Source of the DNA: an uncultured Bacilli bacterium
GTDB taxonomy: Bacteria; Bacillota_I; Bacilli_A; RFN20; CAG-826
NCBI GenBank assembly: GCA_947625975.1
Contig: CANQQL010000010.1
Span: 1-39,713 of the forward strand
Direction: 5' to 3'
DNA: 39,713 nucleotides
Below are positions 24,140 to 33,275 of the stretch, piece by piece; within the stretch, counting starts at the first letter, position 1, and each line of letters starts with the position of its first letter. Below the pieces are notes generated by a model, which was given only the letters and a program-made list of their open reading frames with translations, had not been told where the DNA came from and did no database searches. Both the position numbers and the translations under genes were made by a program.

Positions 24140-24613
24140 ATGGATAGAATGACACCGCCGCCAAATTATTACGGTGCGCCTTACCCGAATTTTAATCAAA
24201 ACATGCCGAATCCGCAAATGCAAGGTCAAGGTCCACAACCACCTATGCCAAATTCCATGAATTCTGGTCAGCAAACACAAATGCCCAAACCGCCACAAGG
24301 ATTTGAAGAATCAATCTTCGTTGAACAAGGTCCTGTTACGCCACCAAAAACAGACCAAATTTGTATGAGTTATTCATACGCTGACATAGCGCAAGCAAAC
24401 CGAGGTAAAAAAGTTGTCGTATACTGCTCTTTTGCGGATGCAAGTCAATGGCATGATGTAACATTTGAAGGAAGAATTCTTTATGGTGCAATTGATCATA
24501 TTGCCTTAGAGTCCGAAGAAAATCCCGGACACTATATTGCTATTTTAGGTGTATATATTGATTATATGGTGTTTCTTGAAAAACCTAATATACCAGCCAA
24601 AAAGTCCATTTAA
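24140..24613 (+). CDS. gerQ: GerQ-like spore coat / germination protein
   Basis: Pro/Gln/Met-rich N-terminus plus C-terminal W-HDVTFEGRILYGAIDHIALESEENPGHYIAILGVYIDYMVF domain; start at AAAGGAGAG-N9-ATG. Confidence 0.8.
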   Translation: MDRMTPPPNYYGAPYPNFNQNMPNPQMQGQGPQPPMPNSMNSGQQTQMPKPPQGFEESIFVEQGPVTPPKTDQICMSYSYADIAQANRGKKVVVYCSFADASQWHDVTFEGRILYGAIDHIALESEENPGHYIAILGVYIDYMVFLEKPNIPAKKSI

Positions 24614-24626
24614 TGAAGTGAGATTA

Positions 24627-24665
24627 TAAAAGTAGACAAGGGATAAAACACCAAGTCTACTTTTA
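24627..24665 (+). terminator. Stem-loop downstream of gerQ (AAAAGTAGAC...GTCTACTTTT)
   Basis: 10-bp inverted repeat with T-rich 3' side. Confidence 0.7.
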
Positions 24666-24672
24666 CTATACT

Positions 24673-24694
24673 AGTCCATAACATGGACTTTTTA
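24673..24694 (+). terminator. Second intrinsic terminator (AGTCCAT-AAC-ATGGACT-TTTT)
   Basis: 7-bp stem, 3-nt loop and T-tract; overlaps the 3' edge of ung. Confidence 0.75.
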
Positions 24695-25351
24695 ATTTTG
24701 CCAATTTATTTCTGTTAATCCGTGACTTTTCAGATAATTATTTGCCTTTACAAAGTGATATTGATTGAAAAAACCGCCTCTATTTGCCGAAAGGGGAGAA
24801 GGATGTGTGGCTTCTAATATTAAATGAAGCGGATTATTTAAATATTTTTTTAAACTTCTCGCATAACTCCCCCAAAGCAAAAAAACTATTGGTTGATCTT
24901 GTTCATTAATGGCCGTCAAAACATCTTTTATAAATTCGTCATAGCCAATATTTTGATGTGATAAAGGCATAGATTTCCGAACACTTAAAATTGTATTTAA
25001 TAAGAGCACTCCTTGCTTAGCAAGATAAGTTAAATCACCATTATTTTTCATTTTAAAACCAAAATTATTTTCAATTTCTTTATAGATATTTATCAAAGAG
25101 GGAGGCAAGGGAACACCCTTAGGAACAGAAAAACATAATCCCATTGCTTGATTTTCTTCATGATACGGATCTTGGCCAATAATAACTACCTTAATACTTT
25201 TTAATGGTGTTAATTGAAAAGCTTTAAACATTTCCTTTCTTGGTGGATAAACAACATATTTACCATATTCATAAGATAATATTTTATTGATTTTCTTGGC
25301 ATAATCTTTTTGCTTTATAAGCGAAAATAAATCTTCCCATGTTTCAATCAT
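24692..25351 (-). CDS. ung: Uracil-DNA glycosylase
   Basis: VIIGQDPYHEENQAMGLCFSVP, HPSPLSANRGGFF motifs; ATGATTGA overlap with upstream gene. Confidence 0.96.
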   Translation of the reverse strand: MIETWEDLFSLIKQKDYAKKINKILSYEYGKYVVYPPRKEMFKAFQLTPLKSIKVVIIGQDPYHEENQAMGLCFSVPKGVPLPPSLINIYKEIENNFGFKMKNNGDLTYLAKQGVLLLNTILSVRKSMPLSHQNIGYDEFIKDVLTAINEQDQPIVFLLWGSYARSLKKYLNNPLHLILEATHPSPLSANRGGFFNQYHFVKANNYLKSHGLTEINWQN

Positions 25352-26651
25352 TTTTTTCCACCTTTCCTTCCGAATCTTCACTTACCAAATCTTTAAGAGG
25401 TATTGATCTTGGTTTAACAGGAACAACTTTAACAGGCTTACGTAATTTAACGGGATTTAACGGTTTTACGACTTCATCTTCTATTTTCTCTTCTTTTTCT
25501 TCTGGCGGATTTGTTTCATAAGCCTTTAAATTAGGCTTATTTTTAGTGTTTAAAACATCAAGCTTTGAATCTAAAATTATTGGGCTACTATCAGTATTTT
25601 CATCTATCTTTTCGGAATCTAGCTCTTTATAAATCTTTTCCTGTTTAATTTGTCCTTTAGTATTGTTTTTAGTTTCATCTAAAGAAGGATAAATAATTCG
25701 CAATGGTTTTTTCTCAAGATTTGGTTTAGCAACTTCAAAACTTTTCCTCTCTTGTACACCTAAATCCACTATACCCTCTGACAAATAATCAAAATAGTTT
25801 TGTCGGCTTTGTTTATCCTTTTCATTTATTTCTTTAATATCAATAGTAGCTATAGTATCCGCAATGGATTTTTTATGCGTAAACTTGGCATGTTCTAAGA
25901 TATCAATATTTTCTATAATTGTTTCTTCGCTTTGAAGTTTGCTCATGCGTCTCTCATGTTCTTTAAGTGCTCTCTTAGCTTTAGATCGCGCTATTGGTTT
26001 CTTTAATAAGGCAGCAAAGAAAGAACATATTATCCAATAAAGTCCGCCAACTACTACAAAACCAACAATTAATATAACGAATTTCACACCATCATCTTGT
26101 GCAATTAATGGTAAAGCATTTTGTTTATAAAAATCTATGTTTTTTTCAAAAACAGAATACATATTTGGTGCGATTTTTAAAAAATTTGCTTGCATATCAG
26201 CACTATTTAAAAGGAAAAAATATAAGAGCCACAAATTTAAAGGTAACCAAATAAACGCAAGACGTAAGATAGGAACTCTTTTTTCAAAGAAAACTGAATC
26301 AAATTCACTTTTCGGTGTCAGATTTTCACTCGGTTTTTTTGTTGCTTTGTGCTTATTTTTTTTATGATCTAAAATGGTGAAAACAATAAAATAAATAACA
26401 AAAATTAAAAAATTCAAAATAAATAAGCTAATAGTATTAGCAATAATATAGTTAGTTACACCATTTTCAGTAAAAGTTGGTAAATGAAGAAACTTGCTGA
26501 TTGCAGTTAAAATTATATTGATTAAATCTCTTATCCACAAAAAAAACTGTGGCAAGGAATTTACGATGCTCGGGGTTAAAAACAAAATAGAAAATATTAA
26601 TTCCGCAATGATAAAGACAATCGGAAAAATCCATTTTTTCATTTTGTTCAC
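25344..26651 (-). CDS. Unknown multi-TM protein with long charged C-terminal cytosolic tail (KPV-rich end)
   Basis: 435 aa, several hydrophobic helices in first ~210 aa, then Lys/Glu-rich tail ending LRKPVKVVPVKPRS. Confidence 0.6.
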   Translation of the reverse strand: MNKMKKWIFPIVFIIAELIFSILFLTPSIVNSLPQFFLWIRDLINIILTAISKFLHLPTFTENGVTNYIIANTISLFILNFLIFVIYFIVFTILDHKKNKHKATKKPSENLTPKSEFDSVFFEKRVPILRLAFIWLPLNLWLLYFFLLNSADMQANFLKIAPNMYSVFEKNIDFYKQNALPLIAQDDGVKFVILIVGFVVVGGLYWIICSFFAALLKKPIARSKAKRALKEHERRMSKLQSEETIIENIDILEHAKFTHKKSIADTIATIDIKEINEKDKQSRQNYFDYLSEGIVDLGVQERKSFEVAKPNLEKKPLRIIYPSLDETKNNTKGQIKQEKIYKELDSEKIDENTDSSPIILDSKLDVLNTKNKPNLKAYETNPPEEKEEKIEDEVVKPLNPVKLRKPVKVVPVKPRSIPLKDLVSEDSEGKVEKND

Positions 26652-26749
26652 TCCCTTAATTATTATAATAAACTATTTTTTAATATTAACCTATAAATAT
26701 TTTACAAATATTTAGCACATTGTAGTATAATAAGAATCGAGGCAATTCC

Positions 26750-27817
26750 ATGAAAATTTTATTTGTTTTTAATCATCCAGCTCCATATAAAGTAAATCTT
26801 TTAAATGAGTTATCTGCTTATCATCAATGGGATGTAATTTTTGAACGTAGAAAGAATAGTAATAGGCCTAAAGATTTTTATTATAAAGAGTGCTTTTTAT
26901 TTAATTGTTTTTTCATTAAGGGATTGCCTATTGGCGAAGAAAATTGTTTTAGCTTTGGAATAAAAAATTATATAAAAAAACATCATCAAGAATACGATCT
27001 CATTATCATGAATGGTTTTTCTACTTTTGCAGAAATGTTTGCCATTCATTATATGATCAAGCATCACATTCCTTATGTTTTATACATTAATGGGGGCATA
27101 CCAAAAAAAGATTCGAAACTTAAATATAATTTAAAAAAATATTTTATTTCTAATGCGTTTTGTTATTTTTCACCTTCTATTAAATCCGACGAATATTTAC
27201 TTTATTACGGAGCAAACAAGGAAACAATTTTTCATTATATTTATTCTACAATTTATTCTAATGAAGTTTCTTCGCGAAAAACGAATCGAAAGATAAGCAA
27301 AATATCCGATTTACATTTTGTAACATTTGGACAATTTATTGCTCGCAAAAATAATATGCAATTGTTAGAGCTAAGTAAAAAATATAATTTTCCTTTAACT
27401 TTGATTGGCTCAGGTCAAGAAGAAAAAAAATATAAACAGTTTATTAAAAAATATAATCTCGAATCGTTAATAGTTATAAAACCATTTTTAAGACATAATG
27501 AATTGCTTAAAGAACTAAGAAACTATGATTGTTTTATCTCCTTATCACGAAAAGATATTTATGGTCATATGATAAATGAAGTTTTATCGCAGGGATTACC
27601 GGTAATATGTTCAAATAAAATTGTTTCTGCTCATAAATTAATAAATAAAAACACTGGCGTTATGGTCAATATTAACAATAGTAGTGAGATTGAAAATGCT
27701 TTAAATTATCTTGTAAAGAACTTTTATAACTTCAATTGTCAAAATATTGCTAATCAAAATACGATTGAAGATATGATTGCCTCGCATCTTAGCATCTTAA
27801 AGGAACTTGAGAAATGA
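26750..27817 (+). CDS. Glycosyltransferase, GT-B fold (group 1 / GT4-like)
   Basis: FNHPAPYKVNLLNEL N-terminus, FGQFIARKNNMQLLEL, GSGQEEKKYK, SLSRKDIYGHMINEVLSQGLPVI. Confidence 0.8.
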   Translation: MKILFVFNHPAPYKVNLLNELSAYHQWDVIFERRKNSNRPKDFYYKECFLFNCFFIKGLPIGEENCFSFGIKNYIKKHHQEYDLIIMNGFSTFAEMFAIHYMIKHHIPYVLYINGGIPKKDSKLKYNLKKYFISNAFCYFSPSIKSDEYLLYYGANKETIFHYIYSTIYSNEVSSRKTNRKISKISDLHFVTFGQFIARKNNMQLLELSKKYNFPLTLIGSGQEEKKYKQFIKKYNLESLIVIKPFLRHNELLKELRNYDCFISLSRKDIYGHMINEVLSQGLPVICSNKIVSAHKLINKNTGVMVNINNSSEIENALNYLVKNFYNFNCQNIANQNTIEDMIASHLSILKELEK

Positions 27818-28977
27818 AAATTATCTATCTTACCACTTCTTCAACAAATATTGACTATGAAACTATTTTAAAAAATTGTTTGGAAAGACCCAATCCTAGC
27901 AATCAGAATTTTCATAATGCCTTAATTCATGCTTTTGCATGTCATTTTAATGTCGAGGTATTTTCTACTTCACTAATCAATAGCAATAAATTACTGGATA
28001 ATTCTTTAAAGCACACAACATCTTTTGAAAATCATATTTGTTACAATTATCTTTCAATTCACGAAAATAAATTAAAAAATTATTTAAATATAAAAAAAGA
28101 ATTAACAAAAAAATTAAAAATTCAATTATCAAATACTAATAAAAATCAAATTCTCTTAGTTATAGATGCCATGAATTATACTTTGTCACGAATTGGCCAA
28201 ATATTTGCCAAAAAATACAAATTAAAAACTCTTGGTATTATAACTGACAACCCAAATTTAATTTCTAACTTATCCTCTAATGGTAAGAAACTTCTTCTAA
28301 AATCTTTTGCAAATTTTAATTATTATATATGCCTAAATGAAAATTTAAATTTACTAGCCAACAAACATAATAAACCACACATCATTATAAATGGAGTTTA
28401 TAACAAAACAACCAATAGCAAAATAAAACAATTTCCTGGTTATTTTTTCTTCGGTGGTTCTCTTTACGAAAAATATGGTATTAAGAATTTAATACATGGA
28501 TTTTTAAATACGGTAGGTGAATCTAAATTACTCATCGCCGGAGATGGTCCATTAAAAAATTATGTTGTGAATAAGTCAATCAAAAATCGTCGAATCGTGT
28601 ATCTTGGAACTATTTCACAAACTACATTACAGAGCTATGAAAATCATGCAATTGCCAATATAAATCCTCGCCCCTTTACAAAAGATTTGGATACATATTG
28701 TATCCCTTCAAAAGTTATTGAATACGCTGCTAGTAATGCCTTAACGATATCTACGCATCATTCCTTATTACATAAAGTTTTCGGCTCTTCAATAATTTGG
28801 ATTGAAGATGATGAAAAATCACTTACAGAGGCTATTGAAAATATTGTAAACATGAGTCAGGAAGAAAGAAAACTAAAAATATTCGATGCCAATTCTATCG
28901 CATATAAAAATTTCTCTGTAGATTCAGTTGCAATTATCATTAAAGATTTTCTTGACCAAATAGCCTTACTTTGCTAA
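27814..28977 (+). CDS. Glycosyltransferase, GT-B fold (GT4-like)
   Basis: FFGGSLYEKYGIKNLI, LLIAGDGPLKNYV, YLGTISQTTLQSYENHAIANINPRP, CIPSKVIEYAAS; 4-nt overlap with upstream GT. Confidence 0.8.
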   Translation: MKIIYLTTSSTNIDYETILKNCLERPNPSNQNFHNALIHAFACHFNVEVFSTSLINSNKLLDNSLKHTTSFENHICYNYLSIHENKLKNYLNIKKELTKKLKIQLSNTNKNQILLVIDAMNYTLSRIGQIFAKKYKLKTLGIITDNPNLISNLSSNGKKLLLKSFANFNYYICLNENLNLLANKHNKPHIIINGVYNKTTNSKIKQFPGYFFFGGSLYEKYGIKNLIHGFLNTVGESKLLIAGDGPLKNYVVNKSIKNRRIVYLGTISQTTLQSYENHAIANINPRPFTKDLDTYCIPSKVIEYAASNALTISTHHSLLHKVFGSSIIWIEDDEKSLTEAIENIVNMSQEERKLKIFDANSIAYKNFSVDSVAIIIKDFLDQIALLC

Positions 28978-30174
28978 TTTTTCAAGCTCTGCTTCTATTT
29001 TTTTCATAATAATATCGTTCTGTAAATTATGCACATAATAATTGTAATTATTTTTAGCCATTTCATTTCTTTTTTCTAAAGAAAGCGAATTAAATTTAAT
29101 GAAAGCATTGGCAATGGAATTTATCTCGCAATCAGTTATGATACTTCCTTGTGCTTTTTTTAGCAAACTTCGTCCATCTCCATTTATTGCAGCAATAATT
29201 GGTCTCTTTTGCGACATATAAAAAGTTAACTTATTCGGAATTGTTTTGCCAACAATTCCATCATCCTTTAATCCAAGATATAAGGCATCACAATTATTAA
29301 AGTATTTAATGGCTTCGCCGCTTTGGATAGCCCCTAAATATATAATATTTTTCTCTAATTTTCTATTCTTTATTTCGCCTAACAAATAGTCTTTTAGCGA
29401 TCCTAATCCGATTATATGCATTCTTAGTTTTATTTTTTGACGACATAAATCAATGGCATCCACTAATTCTTCTATCATTTGTACTTTACCAATATTTCCG
29501 CAATATACTAAATTTAAGTAACTTTTATCATATTCAATCGATTCTTTAAATGAGGCAACTTTAAATTCATTTGTTAGCTGCGGCACATATTCACAATTAG
29601 AAATATCATAACCGATAACTGTTTTTAAATATTCGATAAAGGATGGTGAAGAGACAAGTATTTTATCAGTATTTTTGTAAAGTTCTTTCGACCACTTTAA
29701 AAGAATTTTATAAAAAAGACTATCTTTTTTAACCATTCCCGTGGCCACAACTGATTCCGGCCACAAATCTAAACAATGTAGAATATGTTTTATGTTATGT
29801 TTTTTTGCGTATTTTATGGCGGGTGCAATTGAAATTACCGGAGACAAAGATATCGAATATACAACATTGAAATCCTGATCCAATTGCTTTATAAACCTTT
29901 TTGCATTGAACCAATAAGATAAATAGTTTTGGATAATTGAAATTTTAGTACCTTTGCGAGGCAAAACTTTTACACGATAGACTTTAACACCATTATGAAT
30001 TTCAAAAAATTTCTTTTCATATCCAGGCACAATTTTATAATATCCATAGTTTGGTAAGCCAGTTAAAACAGTTACTTCATGACCTTGTTTAACTAGATGT
30101 TCAGCAACTAGAGCTACAGAAAACGGGTCAGGGTAATAGTACTGACTAACAATTAATATTTTCATGTCGCTCAC
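28966..30174 (-). CDS. Glycosyltransferase, WcaI/WbuB-like GT4 family
   Basis: ILIVSQYYYPDPFSVALVAEHLVKQGHEVTVLTGLPNYG, LYLGLKDDGIVGKTIPNKLTFYMSQKRPI. Confidence 0.88.
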   Translation of the reverse strand: MSDMKILIVSQYYYPDPFSVALVAEHLVKQGHEVTVLTGLPNYGYYKIVPGYEKKFFEIHNGVKVYRVKVLPRKGTKISIIQNYLSYWFNAKRFIKQLDQDFNVVYSISLSPVISIAPAIKYAKKHNIKHILHCLDLWPESVVATGMVKKDSLFYKILLKWSKELYKNTDKILVSSPSFIEYLKTVIGYDISNCEYVPQLTNEFKVASFKESIEYDKSYLNLVYCGNIGKVQMIEELVDAIDLCRQKIKLRMHIIGLGSLKDYLLGEIKNRKLEKNIIYLGAIQSGEAIKYFNNCDALYLGLKDDGIVGKTIPNKLTFYMSQKRPIIAAINGDGRSLLKKAQGSIITDCEINSIANAFIKFNSLSLEKRNEMAKNNYNYYVHNLQNDIIMKKIEAELEKLAK

Positions 30175-30259
30175 CTCTTTTATATTTTAATATAAAAAGA
30201 TAATGTTTTATAGTAATTTAAATAATTTAAGCTATAATATGAACCATAAGGGGATAAAA

Positions 30260-31714
30260 ATGAAAGATAATATACGTTATAGTGTAATAGTAAATCTTAT
30301 TAGAACTCTTGTTCTGACACTTTTATCTTTTATCTCTTTTCCTTATGTTTGTAAAGCATTGGGTGCAAATGCTATGGGAACTTATACTTGGGCGAACACC
30401 TTTGTATATTATTTTTTAATAATTGCAAAATCCGGTATTCCCAATGTTGCTATCCGTGAATGTTCAAAGGTACAAGATAATAAAGAAAATTTATCTAGAA
30501 AAGTACAAGAATTTTTCCTTATTCAGGCTATATTAACAATTCTTTCTTTTGCCTTAATGTGCGCAATGGTATATAGTGTCAAAGAATTAACATCAATCAA
30601 AGAATTAATATTCATCTTAAGCATAAATTTTGTGGTCGGTGTCTTTTCTTTTGAATGGGTCTTTATCGCACTTGAAAAGCACTATTTTATTTCTTTTAGA
30701 TCAATTCTCACCTTAACAATTAGCACTATTTTAATTATAAGCTTAGTAAAAGGTCCAACAGATATATATTTATATGCTGTTTTAGCAATATTAAGCACAA
30801 TATTAACGGCAATTATAAATTGTATAGTTTTAAAGAAATATATAACTTTAAAATATGTCGGAAAATATGATTTTGCACAGTATATACGACCTATATTTAC
30901 AGTTTTCATTATTTCTTTAATTCTAACGCTTTATAATTCTACAGATTCCTTTATTTTAGGCTTTTTAGATTCAGGCAAATCATCTGTAGCAAGTTACTCC
31001 GTTGGCATAAAGAGTATTGAAATTATTATTACTTTAATCACTTCTCTAGATGCTGTTTTTATCCCTAGAGCAACAAAATATTGCAAAATGGAAAACAAAG
31101 TGTTTTTTCAAAACTTGACAAATTATGGTTTTAATATTTGTCTGTTTATAGCTATTCCCGGTATAGCCACAATGTCTATGCTCTCTAAACAAATAACTAA
31201 TTTAATTTCTAGTGGCGCTAGTGGCTATGAAAATGCAAATATTACTTTAATAATTCTCGTTTCTATGACCTTAACTTTTTCTCTTTCTGATATGATTTAT
31301 GAACAAATTCTTTTGCCAATGAAAAAGGAAAAGTATTATTTATTTACTATGCTGATGGGAACAATATTGAACATCGGTGGCTCAATATCTCTTGGTCTTT
31401 TATTTAAAGACAAACCCACTATTGGGGTAGCCATTGCGACAATGCTTGCCGATGTTATCGTTCTTTTAAATTTGCTTTTAATAGCAAAAGATTATGCCAT
31501 AAAAGCTTTATTTAATAAAAATTCTCTTAAGCTTCTAATTGCCGGAATTTTGGTAACAATCTCTTCTTTCTTATTAACTTACTTCTTAAAATTATCTGAT
31601 GTTTTATCAATCATTATTGTTGTGCTGGTGGGTGCTGTAATATATCTTGGCTCCTTGCTATTAATGAAAGAGAATTTAGTAATGTCCTTTGTTAATCGAA
31701 AAAATAAAGGATAA
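30260..31714 (+). CDS. Wzx-type polysaccharide flippase / oligosaccharide repeat unit transporter
   Basis: Polytopic; FPYVCKALGANAMGTYTWANTFVYYFLIIAKSGIPNVAIRE typical; start at ATG 30260 with AAGGGG upstream and TATAAT at about 30234. Confidence 0.88.
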   Translation: MKDNIRYSVIVNLIRTLVLTLLSFISFPYVCKALGANAMGTYTWANTFVYYFLIIAKSGIPNVAIRECSKVQDNKENLSRKVQEFFLIQAILTILSFALMCAMVYSVKELTSIKELIFILSINFVVGVFSFEWVFIALEKHYFISFRSILTLTISTILIISLVKGPTDIYLYAVLAILSTILTAIINCIVLKKYITLKYVGKYDFAQYIRPIFTVFIISLILTLYNSTDSFILGFLDSGKSSVASYSVGIKSIEIIITLITSLDAVFIPRATKYCKMENKVFFQNLTNYGFNICLFIAIPGIATMSMLSKQITNLISSGASGYENANITLIILVSMTLTFSLSDMIYEQILLPMKKEKYYLFTMLMGTILNIGGSISLGLLFKDKPTIGVAIATMLADVIVLLNLLLIAKDYAIKALFNKNSLKLLIAGILVTISSFLLTYFLKLSDVLSIIIVVLVGAVIYLGSLLLMKENLVMSFVNRKNKG

Positions 31715-31862
31715 CAAAAATTAAATATAAAGTCTAACATTATTATTTCTCTGTAAACCATACACAAAAGGTATCACCTTGTTGGCCTGCTCTAATTAAT
31801 TATTCTTTTTGATTTTTTTATAAACACAAAAATTCTATTATCACGAAACGATACAAAATAAT

Positions 31863-33230
31863 TTATTTTTTTAAGTATAGCGAAGCAATTGTCTCGACAT
31901 GAAACGTCATCGGGAACATATCAACCGGAGTTAGTGAATCAATTTTATATAATTTGCTTAAATATGCTGCATCCCTTGCTAAGGTGCTAGGATCACAAGA
32001 AACATAGATTATTTTCTTTGGTTTAAGTTTTAATAATGAATCTAAAAATGATTTATCTAATCCTTTTCTCGGGGGATCAACAAAAACTACATCTGGCTTT
32101 TGATGTTTTTCTTCAAGCTCCATAATAAATTTTGAAGAATCTTCTGCAAAATACTCCGCATTAGTAATACCATTTAATCTTGCATTATTTTTCGCATCTT
32201 TAATTGCCTCTTTTATTATTTCTACACCTATAACATGTTCAGCATTTCTTGCCGCAATGAGCCCAATTGTGCCTATTCCGCAATAAGCATCTAAAACCAA
32301 TTCCTTGCCGGTAAGGTTTGCCTTTTCAATGGCAAGTCGATAAAGTTTTTCTGTTTGAGTTGGATTCACTTGATAAAATGATTTAGAAGAAATTTGAAAT
32401 TTTACTCCACATAATTCATCTAAAATAAATCCTTTGCCTAATAATATTTTCTCTTTTTCGCCAATTATTACATTAGTATCTCTTTTGTTTATATTTTGCA
32501 CAATTGTTGTAATTTCCGGACAAGCCTTATGTAAATCTTTAACAAGATTTCCTCTTCCCGGAAATGAATCAGCATTAGTAACAAGCACGAGCATAATTTG
32601 AGGATAATATTTACTTGTTCTTATCAAGCAATGTCTTATTATTCCGGAACGCGTTTCTTCATCATAGGGAGAAATCTTATGTTTTTTCATAAGTATTTTT
32701 AATGTATCAACAATTTTTGTAGCTCTTGAATCTTCAATATAACATTTGTTAATTGGAATTATTTCATGTGAATTGGTGCGATAAAATCCCGAAATTATTT
32801 CTTTCTTTTGATTTAAGCCCAGAGGCATTTGAATTTTATTACGATAAAAATAAGGATTTTCCATTCCAATCGTGTCTTCTGCTTTCACTTGCAAATGCCC
32901 TATCTTATAAAACGCATCTTCAACTTTTCTCTTTTTAAACGCTAATTGTTTGGAATAATTAAGATTTTGAAAACAACAACCCCCGCATGCTGTGGCCACC
33001 GGACATTGAGGTTTAATCCGATCATCCGATAAATTATAAAGTTTAATAATTTTTCCAAAAAACATTTCGCTTTTTTCAAAATTTAACTTGATATCTGCTT
33101 TTTCACCCAATAATAAAGCATCAACAAAGACAGGCTTTGTCGAAGTTTTGACTATCCCTTTACCATCATACGTATAATCAACACATATTCCGGTAATGGT
33201 TCCTAAATCATAATTTTTCTTCTTTTTCAT
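31863..33230 (-). CDS. TrmA/RumA-family RNA (uracil-5-)-methyltransferase with [4Fe-4S] motif
   Basis: CPVATACGGCCFQNLNYSKQLAFKK, LDAYCGIGTIGL, FVDPPRKGLD, IIYVSCDPSTLARD. Confidence 0.93.
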   Translation of the reverse strand: MKKKKNYDLGTITGICVDYTYDGKGIVKTSTKPVFVDALLLGEKADIKLNFEKSEMFFGKIIKLYNLSDDRIKPQCPVATACGGCCFQNLNYSKQLAFKKRKVEDAFYKIGHLQVKAEDTIGMENPYFYRNKIQMPLGLNQKKEIISGFYRTNSHEIIPINKCYIEDSRATKIVDTLKILMKKHKISPYDEETRSGIIRHCLIRTSKYYPQIMLVLVTNADSFPGRGNLVKDLHKACPEITTIVQNINKRDTNVIIGEKEKILLGKGFILDELCGVKFQISSKSFYQVNPTQTEKLYRLAIEKANLTGKELVLDAYCGIGTIGLIAARNAEHVIGVEIIKEAIKDAKNNARLNGITNAEYFAEDSSKFIMELEEKHQKPDVVFVDPPRKGLDKSFLDSLLKLKPKKIIYVSCDPSTLARDAAYLSKLYKIDSLTPVDMFPMTFHVETIASLYLKK

Positions 33231-33275
33231 ATGCTATTATTATTTAAATATCTAACTAAACGTGTGTTATGTAAA

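Noticed and set aside
25339-25521. Ser/Gly/Thr-rich plus-strand ORF
   Set aside because: Composition is a reverse-complement artefact of the Lys/Pro/Glu-rich tail encoded on the minus strand.
27423-27430. A8 tract in the first glycosyltransferase as a possible phase-variation slippage site
   Set aside because: Similar A-runs are common throughout this AT-rich window; no evidence of frame variation.
31579-31767. Minus-strand ORF extending from the flippase 3' end
   Set aside because: Mostly antisense to the flippase gene; there is an AAGGTGAT upstream, but no homology signal.
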